This document shows, one piece after another, positions 10,906 through 22,914 of a DNA stretch of 64,000 nt; within the stretch, counting starts at the first letter, position 1, and each line of letters begins with the position of its first letter. Origin of the DNA: Ophiosphaerella korrae (taxonomy: Eukaryota > Ascomycota > Dothideomycetes > Pleosporales > Phaeosphaeriaceae); NCBI GenBank assembly GCA_028456385.1, contig JALNQF010000019.1, positions 62,001 to 126,000 of the forward strand. The letters run 5' to 3'. The position numbers were made by a program, and so were the translations under genes. The notes under the pieces were generated by a model. That model was given only the letters and a program-made list of their open reading frames with translations, was not told the DNA's origin and made no database searches.

Positions 10906-12946
10906 TTAAAAGCCAGGCCACCACTGGTAGTTATTGGTCTCTACTGGCGTGTCAAAAATGAGCTCACTGCTCGAGTTGCGCGGTCGATTAGGCCAGGCAT
11001 TTGCCTTGTCCAAGTTCCAAGCAGTCATACCAGATGTCTTGACACTCGAATTTTGGCCAACCCAAACACCATATCCAGTGCTGTCAAGTCGGGCAGGGTA
11101 AATGCGAGTTGTGAGCCAGAATCGGTCCTGTGAATGATTAGTGATTTTCCAATGGGGCCGAAGTGGCCAACTCACATTTACATAGATCTCGACCAATGAG
11201 CCATCCACAAAAATGTCCATATTCAACGACTCCTGTGTCCCATTGGCGAAGGTGTAAGGGTAGAAGTATCCAAGCATAGTGTAATTGGCAAACTCCTTGA
11301 TGGTCGAGGACTTCGAGCGATCGACGTTAATAGTGTAGTTGTCGGGGCTATACCATATGACAGTCTGCTCTTCGCCTCCAGGAGACGCGGCTATGACAAC
11401 ACCTGCTGGGCCTGTAGCATTGCTAATTGATACCTTCAGTTCCATATGACTACTACCGTTTCCAGCCATTTGGCTGCTCGTATAAGTATTGGTATCGATG
11501 GTCTTGCGCTCAGCGCCATTGCGGAACCCTTCAACAACTTCTAGGACTGGGCGAGCACCAAGAGTATATCCAGTGAATGTGCCATTTCCATGTTCAACGA
11601 GACGTGTGTTGCCCTTTGTAGTCAATGCTCCATCGGGATTGACAAGATTCCTCGACTTGATGACGTACATCTCTCGCGGCAGAGTGACGGCACCTTGGTA
11701 GCCGGCCTGTAGAAGTGCAAAGTTGTTATTTTCTTCGTTGGCCCAACCCCATTGAATACGACGCGACGCGTTATTCTTGGTATCGAGGAAACTAGTGACG
11801 GCATACGACAGACCTGAGTCGATAACACCTCCAGATACAGGAGTGAACTCGGCAGATCCATTCTCGCGTCTGGTGATGAGACCTTCATTCCAAAGGCCCC
11901 ACTGATTACGTGGGTGCCAAGTCAAATTTCCTCCTTCGGTGCCCATTAGAGCGTAATAGTGGACATCGTCATCTGCATCAGTGATCGAGAAGAAGTTCGA
12001 TACTTCGAAGTTAAATCCGTATGTGCCTGTCTCGAGGAGAGAGCCTAGTGTTCCGTTTCGCATTGGCTCCCACAGGGCGCCCAAAAAGGTCCAATTGGTT
12101 AGGTTAGATGCTGGGGCACTGTAGAATGGGATGCGGCCACCCCCACCCTCTCCTTTGATACCAGATCCCAGCACCATATACCAATGCGGCTCATCTTGTC
12201 CCAACACTGCGTCCATTTCAGGCCAGGGTTCAACAAATGGGTCGCGCCACCCAGTGATGTTCCAGCCCTCGGGTGGGCTTGATAGAAGAGGGTTGCCTGC
12301 GTACTGTTCCCATGACTCACCTCCATCCTTGGAGATTACAACGCTTTGTTTCTCTGTGCCTTTAATATAAGGGAGTGCCCAGCTTGTTGGTAGGTATTGG
12401 ACAGAAGTGTAAAAGTTAATAAGCGTTCCATCCTGCTTTCCTTGTAGGTTATATGGCTGGCCTGAACCACTGAAAATGCCCAATCCATAATAAGAATTAT
12501 TTCTGGAGTCTGGATTCGGACCAGTGCCAACTGATTGAGCTTGATCATCTTCCCAACCCCCTACGTCTGTCCAAGTCACCAAGTCGTCGGAAACGGCATG
12601 ACCCCAGGAAATATTTCCCCAGTTAACGTGATTAGGATGCCATTGATAGTGCAAATGATACCTATTTTTAGCAGGATCGTACATCATTCCGCATGGGTCC
12701 TATCAAATATGATTAGCGTATGAGTAACGAGTGTATAGATGAACATACATTCATCCACCCAGCCGGGGAGATAAAATGATACGCAGGTCGCCATCTCAGG
12801 AACAAACTATTGTTGCCGAGCGTATTAATATAGTCAGTTGTGAGGACCGCAGGGAGCTGGAGCTCTTGAGAGTCTCCATAGCTTTGTGCTTTGCTATAGG
12901 GAAGAGCCCCAAGCACGAAGCTTAACAGTGGAATTGACCGAAACAT
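10906..12946 (-). CDS. secreted GH32 beta-fructofuranosidase (invertase/fructanase)
   Basis: Exons 12749-12946, 11176-12699 and 10906-11127 (minus strand), 647 aa. The first intron splits the signature exactly, giving WMN|DPCG, whose Asp is the catalytic nucleophile. The transition-state Asp is in GWRDPF and the acid/base Glu is likely in FEVSNFF. The second intron is 48 bp, a multiple of three without stops, and joins YVN to DRFWLTTRIYP, the usual end of the GH32 beta-sandwich. Residues 1-20 form a signal peptide; many N-x-S/T sites fit a glycosylated secreted enzyme that splits sucrose or fructans. Whether it is an invertase or an inulinase cannot be settled by eye. It stands alone, with no sugar transporter beside it. 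Confidence 0.93.
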
Positions 12947-13858
12947 GACTCGTCAAAGGTAAGAGAGGTTTCGCTGGTGGAGGGCTGGGAGAAAGCATGG
13001 GGAACGTGAAGCTTTTATGTACCTGGGATTAACAGCCCCAAGCAAGATCTGCTAGAAAGAGGAACGATGCCATCATGCCCCGAGACCCAGGCTCTTGGCT
13101 TGTGTAGTGCACAATTGGCTTAGACTAAGATGCACTCCCTGGTCATAGATCCCCGCATTTTCTTGTAAACGACCAGGACGGGTTCAAGCGTTGGTGCACC
13201 GAATCGTCCCTGGACTAATCAGACGAGGCTGTTGCAACGCCTCTTGCGCACCGGCACTAAAGTTCTTCACGATGCTGCAAGCTACAGTCGAGTCCCCAAG
13301 TACGGAGTTGCCCCCCGCCGCGCTACATGGCGGCCTGGATGAGGTTGCCTGTTGTGAATGTGCTGGCGTGAGCGAAAATCCCTAAAATCGCTCCGCTAAT
13401 CCCGGGGAATGACTATGAGGTTGGTCTAGCAACGACCGGAGAAGGCCCATAGCAAATTGTGGGTTGCTGAAGAGCATCCGAGTATCTGCCCGAATGTAAG
13501 GCGCATCTTGAACCTGAACGCGGGGCTGGGGCGCCCAATGCTTTTCCCAGACCGATCCTGATATGCAGCCAATATCGTATCGTACTATGCAGAGCATTTT
13601 CTTCGTCAATGAAGTCACTCTGGCCATCCGGGGTCGAACTAGATTGGAGACTTTGGCTTAGGTAAGCCGCCGGACCCATGTGCGTCATCGGTATGTGGGC
13701 CGCGCCAGTCACGTGCTCTACACAAACGTGTCCAACTCCATGACCGGGCATTGCGGCGCGTCGGTGGAACATCACTGCACGCATTCAGTGGTTGATTCGC
13801 GTCCTCAATGGACAAACACGCACTATCCTAAGCCCAGAATAAGACTTGTTGCTGCACC
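12947..13858. other. intergenic, divergent promoters of the GH32 and hrd1 genes
   Basis: Upstream of both flanking genes. Several short frames on both strands lack splice support or family resemblance. No repeat or RNA gene recognised. Confidence 0.5.
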
Positions 13859-16155
13859 ATGAGCCGCCTCCAGCTCTATGTCGCGGTACCTAATCCACCC
13901 CGACAGACTGATATTGCGTGGACCGGCAATGCTGATGGACATAGGGCTCCGCCATCATGGCCAATGTGGTACTGCTGCGCGCATACTACGAGCGACCCAA
14001 CTTCTACTCTGCGGCTGTTTATATCTCACAGAGCACCGGCTCGTTGATGTTCCTGGTCAACCTGATGCTTATTGTGGCAGCCATCTTTGGCTACGGGCTC
14101 CAGCGCCTGTTCTACGGCCCTCTACGCCCCATCGAGACCGAGCAGCTATATGATAAGGCCTGGTTTGCCGTCAGCGAGACCCTGTTGGCTATGACTATCT
14201 TTAGGGACGATATCGGCATATGGTTCTTCACCATGTTCCTCTGTCTGCTTGCTGGCAAAGTGTGGCAGTGGATCGGCGAAGGAAGGGTCGAATTCCTAGA
14301 ACAGCAGCCTCCTGCGCACCCAAAGCTCTTCCATACCCGCCTGGCAAGCTCATTGCTACTCTCTGTCGCTTTCGACATCTTCATGATGCAGTACTGTATA
14401 GACTCAATACTGTCTGACTCCCGGCCAGGAGTCATGGTTATGTTTGGTTTCGAATACGTTCTGCTCGCCATAGCATCCATCTCGACTTTGCTGCGATATA
14501 CACTTTCGCTTGTCGAGCTTTTAATTACTCATCGCCAAGAGAAGGCCAGGGAAGAGGCTCGCAGAGTTGCAAGAGAACAAACAACCCCGCCTATTGGAGC
14601 CGAGCATACACAGCCACCTGCTGGCGCCGGGGACGATGATGACGACGAAATCGATGTCCCTGGCTGGGAAGAGAAAGGACGCTGGGTTTTCTACTTGGAC
14701 CTCACGACCGACTTCATCAAGTCGGTCGTGTATCTGGGCTTCTTCATGATCCTCATGACCTTTTACGGAATTCCAATACACATCATGAGAGACCTCTTCA
14801 TGACTATTCGCTCATTTATCAAAAGAGTGAATGATTTTGTCCAGTACAGAAACGCAACCCGTGATATGAATACGCGCTATCCGGACGCAACTGTGGAAGA
14901 ACTCGAAAGGGAGAATACCTGTATCGTCTGCCGTGAGGAAATGCGCGCTTGGGTGCAACCTGGCGCACAGAATGGTCGGCGAATGGATGAACGGCAACGA
15001 GCCAAGAAGTTACCATGTGGTCACATTTTGCATTTTAGTTGTTTGAGAAGCTGGCTGGAACGACAGCAAGTCTGCCCCACCTGTCGCCGACCAGTTCTTG
15101 TGCCATCAGGAGCCCAGGCTACGAGGAATGACCTAGGAAATCAAGGCCAGCAGAACCGACAGAATCAGGCCGGAAATAACAATATGCTCCAGGCAATTCT
15201 TCGTGGTAATCAACAGCAGGGTGTTGGGGCGCAACAGGGCCAACCGAATCACCCTGCTCCTGTGGGGGAAGAACAAAACCATCCCCAACCTCAGGCTAAC
15301 ATGCGAGTATTCAATATCGGTCCTTTCAGGATTGCGCTGGGAAATCTTCGGATTCCCGCCGAGCAACAGGGTAACCCGAACCATATCAGAAATGCCATGG
15401 ATCAACTCCGTCAGCAGGTGGCAGCGAATAATGGTGCACAAAACCAACCCCAGCAAAATCAGACACAAATGTCAAATTCACCTCATGCACTACCTCAGGT
15501 GTTCAGTGTACCTAATGGCCCACTACCTAGTGCCGTAGCTTTACATCCGGCAGATGTTCAATCCGACATATTACGTATCCAACACAACATTATCGAGTCA
15601 CTTAGACAGCTCAATGCGCAACATGAGCAGCTTGAAGTTATCCACAGGTTGCTTGGCGAACTCAATCGTATACAGCAATCTTCTGGGCTCACTGCAGCTA
15701 ATGGTCAAGAACTGCCACCCATAGCACCTCTGAACCCTCAAGTGCCGAGCTCCTTTACTCCGCAAGCCTACTTTTCCCGGGGTCCCGTACTCAGACAAGG
15801 TGATGCTGGTGTACCTGCAGGACTGACACTGCCGGAAGGATGGACACTGAGGCCTATGGCAATGGCACAGCGGTCTGATCAAGTGAGCAGCACAGGGGCA
15901 ACATCTTCGCCATCACAGCCAGTGGAAACAATTCCTTCATCGTCAACTACTGCAACAACGTCAGGTGCGGTCGCAGGCTCGTCACCAAAGCCAGCGGAAC
16001 CTAGTTCGCTTGCATCTAGCTGGAGTTTTGGTAACGGCGCTGAGAGAACTGAAGGCGAAAGTTCCAGTTCGGCAATTGTGGGAAGCGGCTTGGAAGGACA
16101 AAGCGTCACGAGACGGAACGTGAGCGTTGAAGATGCGGAAGATAACGGGCAATAA
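13859..16155 (+). CDS. hrd1: ERAD RING ubiquitin ligase Hrd1 (synoviolin)
   Basis: Exons 13859-13885 and 13945-16155, 745 aa. The tiny first exon (MSRLQLYVA) restores the usual Hrd1 start; without it the longest frame begins at Met 13957 and loses part of the first membrane helix. Hrd1 is the ER-membrane E3 of ERAD, ubiquitinating misfolded luminal and membrane proteins. Evidence: about six hydrophobic helices in the first 290 residues, with the family block ERPNFYSAAVYISQS; a RING-H2 finger beginning CIVC near residue 335 and continuing PCGHILHFSCLRSWLE and CPTCRRP; then a long Gln/Asn-, Ser- and Pro-rich cytosolic tail. An acidic DDDDDE loop precedes the last helices. Identification is secure; the tail is low complexity and poorly conserved in the family. 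Confidence 0.95.
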
Positions 16156-16958
16156 AAGATGTGGGTAAGGTTCAAGGGCATTGTTTGCATATGTAGCATA
16201 GCGTGGCGTTTGGGTTTGGGCCAGGCTGCTCCACTGGCGAGCTGCCAGTTGGTCGTTTGATTCGAAACGGAGACGGTGAACAATGACACATTTTACTCTC
16301 AGAGAAGAAAAAAAAGCTCCGAGGAACCATACATGTCCGATCACTCGCTGCATGTTCCTTTGGCCCCGCCAATTGAGAGGCCATGTTGGTGGTCGCACAA
16401 CAGCCCTTCCACACAGTAACAAAAGGGTCCCCAGGTCTCAATGCCACGACCTCGAGTGGACAACTGTTATGCGCTTTATATGCATGCTCAGAGTCTTCCA
16501 CTCAAAAGCTTGTGTGCGGAGCTTACCGAGCCCGAGTGGGAAAGGCCAGACCGGGTCGCGGAAGAGCACCCTCCACTTACACGTCAGAGGTCCTCCAAGA
16601 CTCGACCTCTGGGCGGCTACACGCAGCACAAGGTTGAAACAGTGCGCTTTATGTGCGAGGCATATGGCCAGCACCCAGTCATACATGCAGGAACGCAGCG
16701 GAGCTCAGCACATGGCTGAAGGTAGCTGCATGGGTTGGCAGGCGGTGCGGGATAAGGCCTGGCCTCCACGCTGGCTGCGCTTGACTTAACTAGAAGTCGA
16801 CGACGGGCCTTCCACTCGAGCACGGCTTGAGGATTCTATGTATGACTCTTTCACTTTCGCTAATGGCGTCCTAGCCAGCACACATTTTTATTCCAGTTCC
16901 CTCTCCCGTCTGATCTGCTTCTTCTCTCCTTTGTACTTTCTTGCTCTGCATACTAGCG
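16156..16958. other. intergenic
   Basis: 3' flank of hrd1 and promoter of the next plus-strand gene. No supported coding region; pyrimidine-rich tract just upstream of 16959 is typical of a fungal core promoter. Confidence 0.5.
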
Positions 16959-18363
16959 ATGGCAGTGAAGATTGATCATAAATCGCCTCACAAGGCTGAA
17001 GAAGCCGAGGTTTCCAATTGCGTCTTGAAGCTCATACAAGCATTCACAAATGGTCTCAATGTGTTTAAAAGATTGCGCGATCGGAGGCGCAAGCGCAAGG
17101 CGCGCAAAGAAAGTCAAGCACTAGATGTAGCGACAAGCGATGAGCTGCAGTTGTCCAAATCCTTAAAAAGAGGACCGTACGAGCTTGCGGAAGCTTTCGA
17201 TACGTGCTACCTACAGACGGGAGAGTCTTTTGCAAGGGGAGATGGTAGGTTGCATCCTCGCATCACAACAAGCAGGTGATACAATGCTGACCCGATGCAC
17301 AGCCATTGCGCATGCGTCGCTTGCAGAGACGTTGATGAAGTTAAATACTGGCCTGGTTGCCATCATCACAAGCTTTCTGAATCATGACCAAAAGTCCGGG
17401 AAGGGCCATTTAAACCTTGATTATAAATCCTTGACCAATCTCTCAGATAGCTCACGAAGAGACGCATTGCAAAGCATGACCCAGCTCTATGTGCGACTCA
17501 GTCAATCACAGCTCCAGCTCCAGAACATCAAACCTTCTTGCACGACATGTGGGAGCTCCAAGCACGCGACTTGCTCTTCAAAAAATGGCAGTACCTCAAA
17601 CTCACACAAGAGCAAGGACAAGAAACGGCATACAAGCTCGCGACAGCGCCTCATCGGACCAACTGTAACACGTATGCCACTTAAATCGTCTGCTCACCCC
17701 CAGCTTGTCGTCGTTCGGCCAAAGAATTTCCGGAGAGGGAGCTCGAGCAGCAGCAGCTCCTCGAAATCACAATCATCCTCTGGCTCAACATACGCGTCGC
17801 CGCTTGTCTCACCACTACCACTCTACATTGCTGAAGAGCCCTACGAAATCGAAACCAATGCCGTAATCGAAGGCGTGCTTGGAGGATCGATGCCAATCGC
17901 GGGAAGTGGAAGACGGCGCAAAGACTCATTCAACGTACATGACCCACGGCCCACAACATGGCCGGACGCTTTCGAGGCCTCGCACAAATACCCTTACGTT
18001 GTACAAGAACATCTGCACCTCCCTACACCACAACTCCCAAATTTTACGCCCACATCCCGCAAATCATCTCCATCGCAAAGAAAGACTCCATCACCTCCAC
18101 CTCATCCGCTTAGGGCACCACCAGAGCCTCCTATCATATTACCATTGAGGCGTCGGCTCGATAAAGTAACGCCGTCGTCATATACATTTGCGTCGGATAG
18201 TACAAAACTAGGCGAAATCCCCCAGCGTAATTGGGCCACGCCTTGGGATTATGAAGAGGCAGAGCGATTGAATGAGGCGGCCGCGACAGAGTATCCAAGC
18301 GCGCCAGTTACTAGAGAAGAGAAAAGTAGCAAGAAGAAGGGGCTGTTCAAGTGGAGGAAATAA
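16959..18363 (+). CDS. unrecognised Ser/Pro-rich basic protein, two exons
   Basis: Exons 16959-17244 and 17303-18363, 448 aa, in phase across a GTAGGT...CACAG intron. I do not recognise a named family, though the architecture is typical of ascomycete-only proteins. The N-terminal 150 residues are helical, with a very basic patch (KRLRDRRRKRKARK) and an amphipathic segment (LAETLMKLNTGLVAIITSFL). A Cys cluster (CTTCGSSKHATC) could bind a metal. A poly-Ser run (about residues 230-260) and Pro-rich segments with SP/TP sites follow. The C-terminus ends KKKGLFKWRK, a basic, possibly membrane-surface-binding tail. No membrane helix or signal peptide. The function is unknown; the basic patches suggest nuclear or cytoskeletal location. 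Confidence 0.8.
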
Positions 18364-18812
18364 GGGAGCGGGGTTGGGAAGGAATACTTGACCAGGTGTC
18401 GAGTTTGCTTTACAGGCGTGTTTTTTTGGGCTTGATTTGTCTTTTTATTGGCGTTGGTTTGGCGTTCAGGTAACGGTTTACTTTCGCGGCGGTAATGATT
18501 TTATGAGACGCACGAGTCACGATATTATGATTATAATTTGGATTAGGCATATATACCCGGAGCAAATAGTATCTCATCTCATTGCGCTGTTCTCAAGCTG
18601 ATACGTCTGATATTTGGAGAGTGACGAGTGATCATCGTGTGGTTGATTGATACAGGTATCCAATTATTGGATTAGTATCCTTATATTGTACATAAAGTAT
18701 CTAGCGCTCATTCTCGCTCAGCCCCACGGTCGATCTGCTGCCCCACTAAAACATTTGGCACCGCACATTTGTGCACATCCCAATCCCAAGCACAAGTTGC
18801 ACAAATGCCAAA
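18364..18812. other. intergenic
   Basis: Short AT-rich stretch between two plus-strand genes; no feature recognised. Confidence 0.5.
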
Positions 18813-19967
18813 ATGGTTCGCCACAAAAAGGATTTCAAATCAAACAACAAGTACTCCGCCAAACCGGCGAAAGCCCGTGGTCCACCTCGTCCACGGCCCG
18901 ACGCCGAAGCAGAAGACGACAACGATGCCCCGAATTCCCGACCAGCGAAACCTGCGTACAAGGCAGCATGCTGGGACCTAGGGCACTGCGACGCAAAGAG
19001 GTGCTCGGGGAAAAGGCTTATGCGCCTAGGCATGATGAGAGAACTACACGTTGGGCAGAAGTTTGCAGGCGTGGTAGTTAGTCCCAAGGCGAAAAAGATA
19101 ATCAGCATGGAGGACAAGGATCTGCTGGAGCAATATGGTGCTGCGGTCATAGAGGCGAGTTGGAAGAGGATTGACGAAGTGCCGTTTGGTCGCATAGGCG
19201 GCAAGTGCGAACGCCTGTTACCTTACCTCGTCGCTGCAAACCCCACGAATTACGGTAAGCCATGGCGATTAAATTGTGTAGAGGCGCTCGCAGCGTGCTT
19301 TTATATCTGTGGTCATCCGGAGTGGGCAGAGTCGATATTATCCACGTTTTCGTATGGAGAGGCATTTTTGGATATCAATAATGCGTTGTTGAAACGTTAT
19401 ATGGCATGTGAGAATGAGGAAGCGGTAAAGAAGGCGGAGGAAGCGTGGCTAGAAAAGATCGAGCGAGAGTATACAGCAAATCGAGCAGAGAAGGAAGACG
19501 GTGCTGAAGAAGATGAGTGGGCTGGTGGCAATATGAACAGACGACCCATGGATGATTCAGACGATGACGAGGATGAGGATGGTGACGAAGACGGCGAGAA
19601 CGATGGCCAACCCTACATCGACCCCCAAAATCCATATAATATCCCCGAGTCTTCCGACGATGAAGAAGAGATGGCCGAACTACGAAGACGAGTGCTCGCC
19701 TCACGACCTTTCGCCAATCCCGTGTCCAAAGATGCAGGTGACGACGAAAAGAAAATCCCTGAGCGGATACCACGAACAGAGCCAGCTACGCAGCTATTAC
19801 CGAGGGAAGAGGACCAGGGTGATGATAGCGACCTTCCAGAGAATGATGACGATGACGACGAGTTTGACTCGTTCATGGCTGCACAGCCGACAACCGACCG
19901 AACAGGTATTACAAGCAAGCAGCGGCAGAAAAATATGGACAGCAAATCCACCAAAACGAAGGCGTAG
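18813..19967 (+). CDS. tsr3: 18S rRNA aminocarboxypropyltransferase Tsr3
   Basis: Single exon, 384 aa, starting at MVRHKKDFKSNN. In-frame sequence upstream of this Met lacks family resemblance, so the longer frame from 18771 is not used. Tsr3 transfers the aminocarboxypropyl group of S-adenosylmethionine to a hypermodified pseudouridine of 18S rRNA late in 40S maturation. Evidence: the N-terminal CWDLGHCDAKRCSGKRL block; LLPYLVAANPTNYGKPWRLNCVEALAACFYICG, the SAM-binding core; and FLDINNALLKRYM. The C-terminal 150 residues are highly acidic (runs of D/E), variable in the family, and followed by a Lys-rich end. Identification is secure. Confidence 0.95.
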   Translation: MVRHKKDFKSNNKYSAKPAKARGPPRPRPDAEAEDDNDAPNSRPAKPAYKAACWDLGHCDAKRCSGKRLMRLGMMRELHVGQKFAGVVVSPKAKKIISMEDKDLLEQYGAAVIEASWKRIDEVPFGRIGGKCERLLPYLVAANPTNYGKPWRLNCVEALAACFYICGHPEWAESILSTFSYGEAFLDINNALLKRYMACENEEAVKKAEEAWLEKIEREYTANRAEKEDGAEEDEWAGGNMNRRPMDDSDDDEDEDGDEDGENDGQPYIDPQNPYNIPESSDDEEEMAELRRRVLASRPFANPVSKDAGDDEKKIPERIPRTEPATQLLPREEDQGDDSDLPENDDDDDEFDSFMAAQPTTDRTGITSKQRQKNMDSKSTKTKA

Positions 19968-20245
19968 GGTCGGTAGGAATATCATTATAGAAGAATGATA
20001 TAAAATCATAATCTAATCTGCATCTACTAAGAAGTTTAGTGGAGCATGTTCTGTTTCGATACTCGAGAATGACGTGCATCAGGCTCCAGCATTTCAAGGG
20101 AGATTTTTCACCTGGGTCAAGATATATTTGATTGATGCAGCATAAGAACTTGCAACGAATTAACGCTTCTATGCTCCGCTCAAATGCGCTTCTCCAGGCT
20201 ACTACAATGATGCAATTCATCCTACGAACCTCCTCAGACCGAATG

Positions 20246-22573
20246 TTATGAAACACCAAGACTAGGGATCTCGCCCATTTCATTCTTTTGTTGTCCACCC
20301 TGGGAATAGGAAGCTTTCCACCTCATCTTAATAGTACTACCTGAGCCTTGCTGAACATTGTTCAAGCGGATTGTCTGGGTGATTCCGTGCTTCTGATTGG
20401 GACCGAGGTTTACGCCTGACTGTGGCTCGAGTTGTAATTGAGCGCCCTATACTTGTTAGCTGTACTCCACGGTACTTTGCGTGCCCACTTACTTTGGATG
20501 CGGCAACTTGTAGTGTTAGATTCGATATTGGTAAAGGCGTGTTGTTCGATATCCGCGACTTGATCAAGAGGTTGGTATCCGTTTCGCGCGAAACGTTAAA
20601 AAGCACATTGATACTGGTGTTTGTTATCGTCAACTCCTTGCTTGTATCAGGAACTGACGAAGCGAACGTCCATTCATCATCATCATTCACAGCACTTGTG
20701 ATACTATTGGTTAGATTGGACGATGGTGTGGGGACAGCCCCTCCTAACAAATCTACAGTGGTTGAGGCTGGCGGTTGTGGTTGTTGTTTGACTGACTGCT
20801 GGTACTGGAATGGTGATCCCTGCCGGGGTGTAGAAGCTAAAGCCGCGAATGGATCCGGTGAGCGAGCTGGTTGTACTGATGTTTGAGTGAATGCGGGCGG
20901 TAGCGGGGATACTATTTGAGGTGGTGGTGGTGTTGGGGTTTGACTAGACGTAAAAAGGTCATTGATTTGTCGAGCGGAGGTTTTCATTTGTTGTGCTTGA
21001 GATTGAGGTACAGCCATTCCAGACAGGCCAAGGACTTCATAAAAGGTCAGCGAGGGGTCAGAGTGCGTAAGTGTATGTAGTTACCTGAACCGTTCGAGCC
21101 GCCTAATGCTATGCTTCCCGATTGACCATAGCTGTCACCACTGAGCGACAAGCCCAAGAGGTCATCCTCTAAGGCATGCCCTGTCGAAGTCGGCTGCTGC
21201 GGGGCTGTTGAGGATTGGGTTGCTGATGGAGCTGGCTCTGGGTCTCCAAAGTCAATAAGATTTAGTGTATTATTTGGCCCTTGTGAAACCCCTGCACCAC
21301 TACGTCCCAATGTACCCTGGGGTATTTTATTCGCACCATCGATATCACCCTTCTTGAAAAGTTTGTATCGTTCTATTGTTCGATGAATACTGTCGTTGAT
21401 CTCGAAAAGTTTCGCAACTGCTTCTTGGTCATCAGAGTCTTCTTCGCACATCTTTTGGATCTTGGGTTGTGCACTCTGGAGCGCATTTGCCAGCTCCTGT
21501 CATGCGATTAGCGATGCGCAATTGCAGAGCCTACTGCAGCAGCTGACCTCAAATACATCACCTTCCTTGATTTCATCACCTTGCTTGTAACCCTGTAGCA
21601 TTTCTTCTAATATCCGCGCTTTTTGTTGAATTTGTCCTACTTCTTCAGCAGCTTTCGCGCGCCAGTCAGTTTTGTTCCTTGTGTCGTAGCCAGCCATGAC
21701 TTTCATAAGCTTGTTCGCCTCCTGAAGGTCTTGAGGCCCGCCCCGGCGAATAAGCTCCTGCAGTTTTGCTGATTGTGCTTCTCGCTCCTCTTCTTCCATT
21801 TCTTCCGCCGATCGAAGATTCTGCAAATTGTTAGAAAACCTAGATAATTATTCATTTATTCAAACGCACATCACTTGGGTTCAAGACAGCAGCATCTTCC
21901 TTGCGGATCTCTGGGAACACGTAACCCTTGTAGCTCAGCAAGCGATGCATATCCCTAATAAAACCTAAATCGTCCTTATATCGCGATGTTTGGCATATCG
22001 TCTGCCGCCATTCCTCTATCAACTCAAGGATTCGGTTCTGTACACGCGAAGGATGCATCGGAGGGCGCTCTGGGAAGCGGCGGACGAGTTCATTAAGGAA
22101 TTCTTTGGTGCTGATTTGGAGGTGGAAAGCGTATCCGCAGTTTTTGACACAAATGTCCAGGAGCTGTGGATTGGTGAGCTTAGGTTAATTCTTGCAGGGT
22201 AGCGCATTGTACATTGAGTGCAAGGAGGGCCACATTTTGATTGCGGTGATTGATGTAGTTGACAATTGAAACGGCCGCTTCTCGAGGCCTATGCAGTTGT
22301 GAGCTTTGCATTGAGGTTGGCGTGGATGTATGGGTTCTTACGCTGAGCCTTTCTTGGCGTTGATCAAGTCGGTGATTTCGAGGTTCAGGGCGAGATTAGG
22401 CTCGAAGTTCTGAGGATCGCATGCTTGTACTGTTTGCTGCCGTGTGAGCTTCGGTCGCATACCCTGGTACGCAGCTATATCGTACATATAAACCGCTGTA
22501 GCGGCGAGGTTGGTGCCTCTCCAAATGCGCCATAACGGTCCCGCGCAGCCATTCGCGCAGACGCGGCCTCCAT
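20246..22573 (-). CDS. gga1: GGA-type clathrin adaptor (VHS-GAT-GAE)
   Basis: Eight exons on the minus strand: 22486-22573, 22342-22429, 22213-22288, 21870-22163, 21548-21820, 21085-21496, 20493-21034 and 20246-20446. Together they give 657 aa with phase kept at all seven junctions. GGA proteins sort cargo from the trans-Golgi to endosomes, binding Arf-GTP and clathrin. Domains: VHS about 20-165 (ACDPQNFEPNLALNLEI, VKNCGYAFHLQI, KEFLNELVRRFPERPP); GAT helices about 195-330; a Ser/Pro/Gln-rich hinge containing LIDFGDPEP, a clathrin-box-like motif, and DDLLGL; and a C-terminal gamma-adaptin ear about 545-657 (NVLFNVSRETDTNLL, GITQTIRLNN). The start is the Met of MEAASARM at 22573; a second in-frame Met lies seven codons on. 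Confidence 0.94.
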
Positions 22574-22914
22574 CGCGCTGCCGAGTAAAAGGAATCGCCG
22601 TGGTGCAGATAGAAAACCGAGTGATAGAGTTTCGTATGGAGGTTTTGGGAATCGGTAGTGTGGCACTGTGTAGAATGTGTGGATGAGGCGTTGCACTTTG
22701 AATTGGTGGGGTTCTGGCAGCAACGCATCTCATCGTGCGCTAGCTTGGCATCTCACGAGCCACAGCTACGTCAGCTATTGTGGATGCCTACGCTCTGAGG
22801 ATAACAATCAATTCGAAGGTCAAATGTGTTCAGCTAAATTTGGATCTACGAATTTTACTGCTGGTTCATGGGTGACATCCATCAATTTGTTCACATACTC
22901 GTGCTAATCCAGTA
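22574..22914. other. intergenic
   Basis: Promoter of the GGA gene and 3' flank of the MAPEG gene, both minus strand. No feature recognised. Confidence 0.5.

Noticed and set aside
9928..13000. Dioxygenase plus GH32 as part of a metabolic gene cluster
   Set aside because: No synthase, transporter or regulator nearby; neighbours are housekeeping genes.
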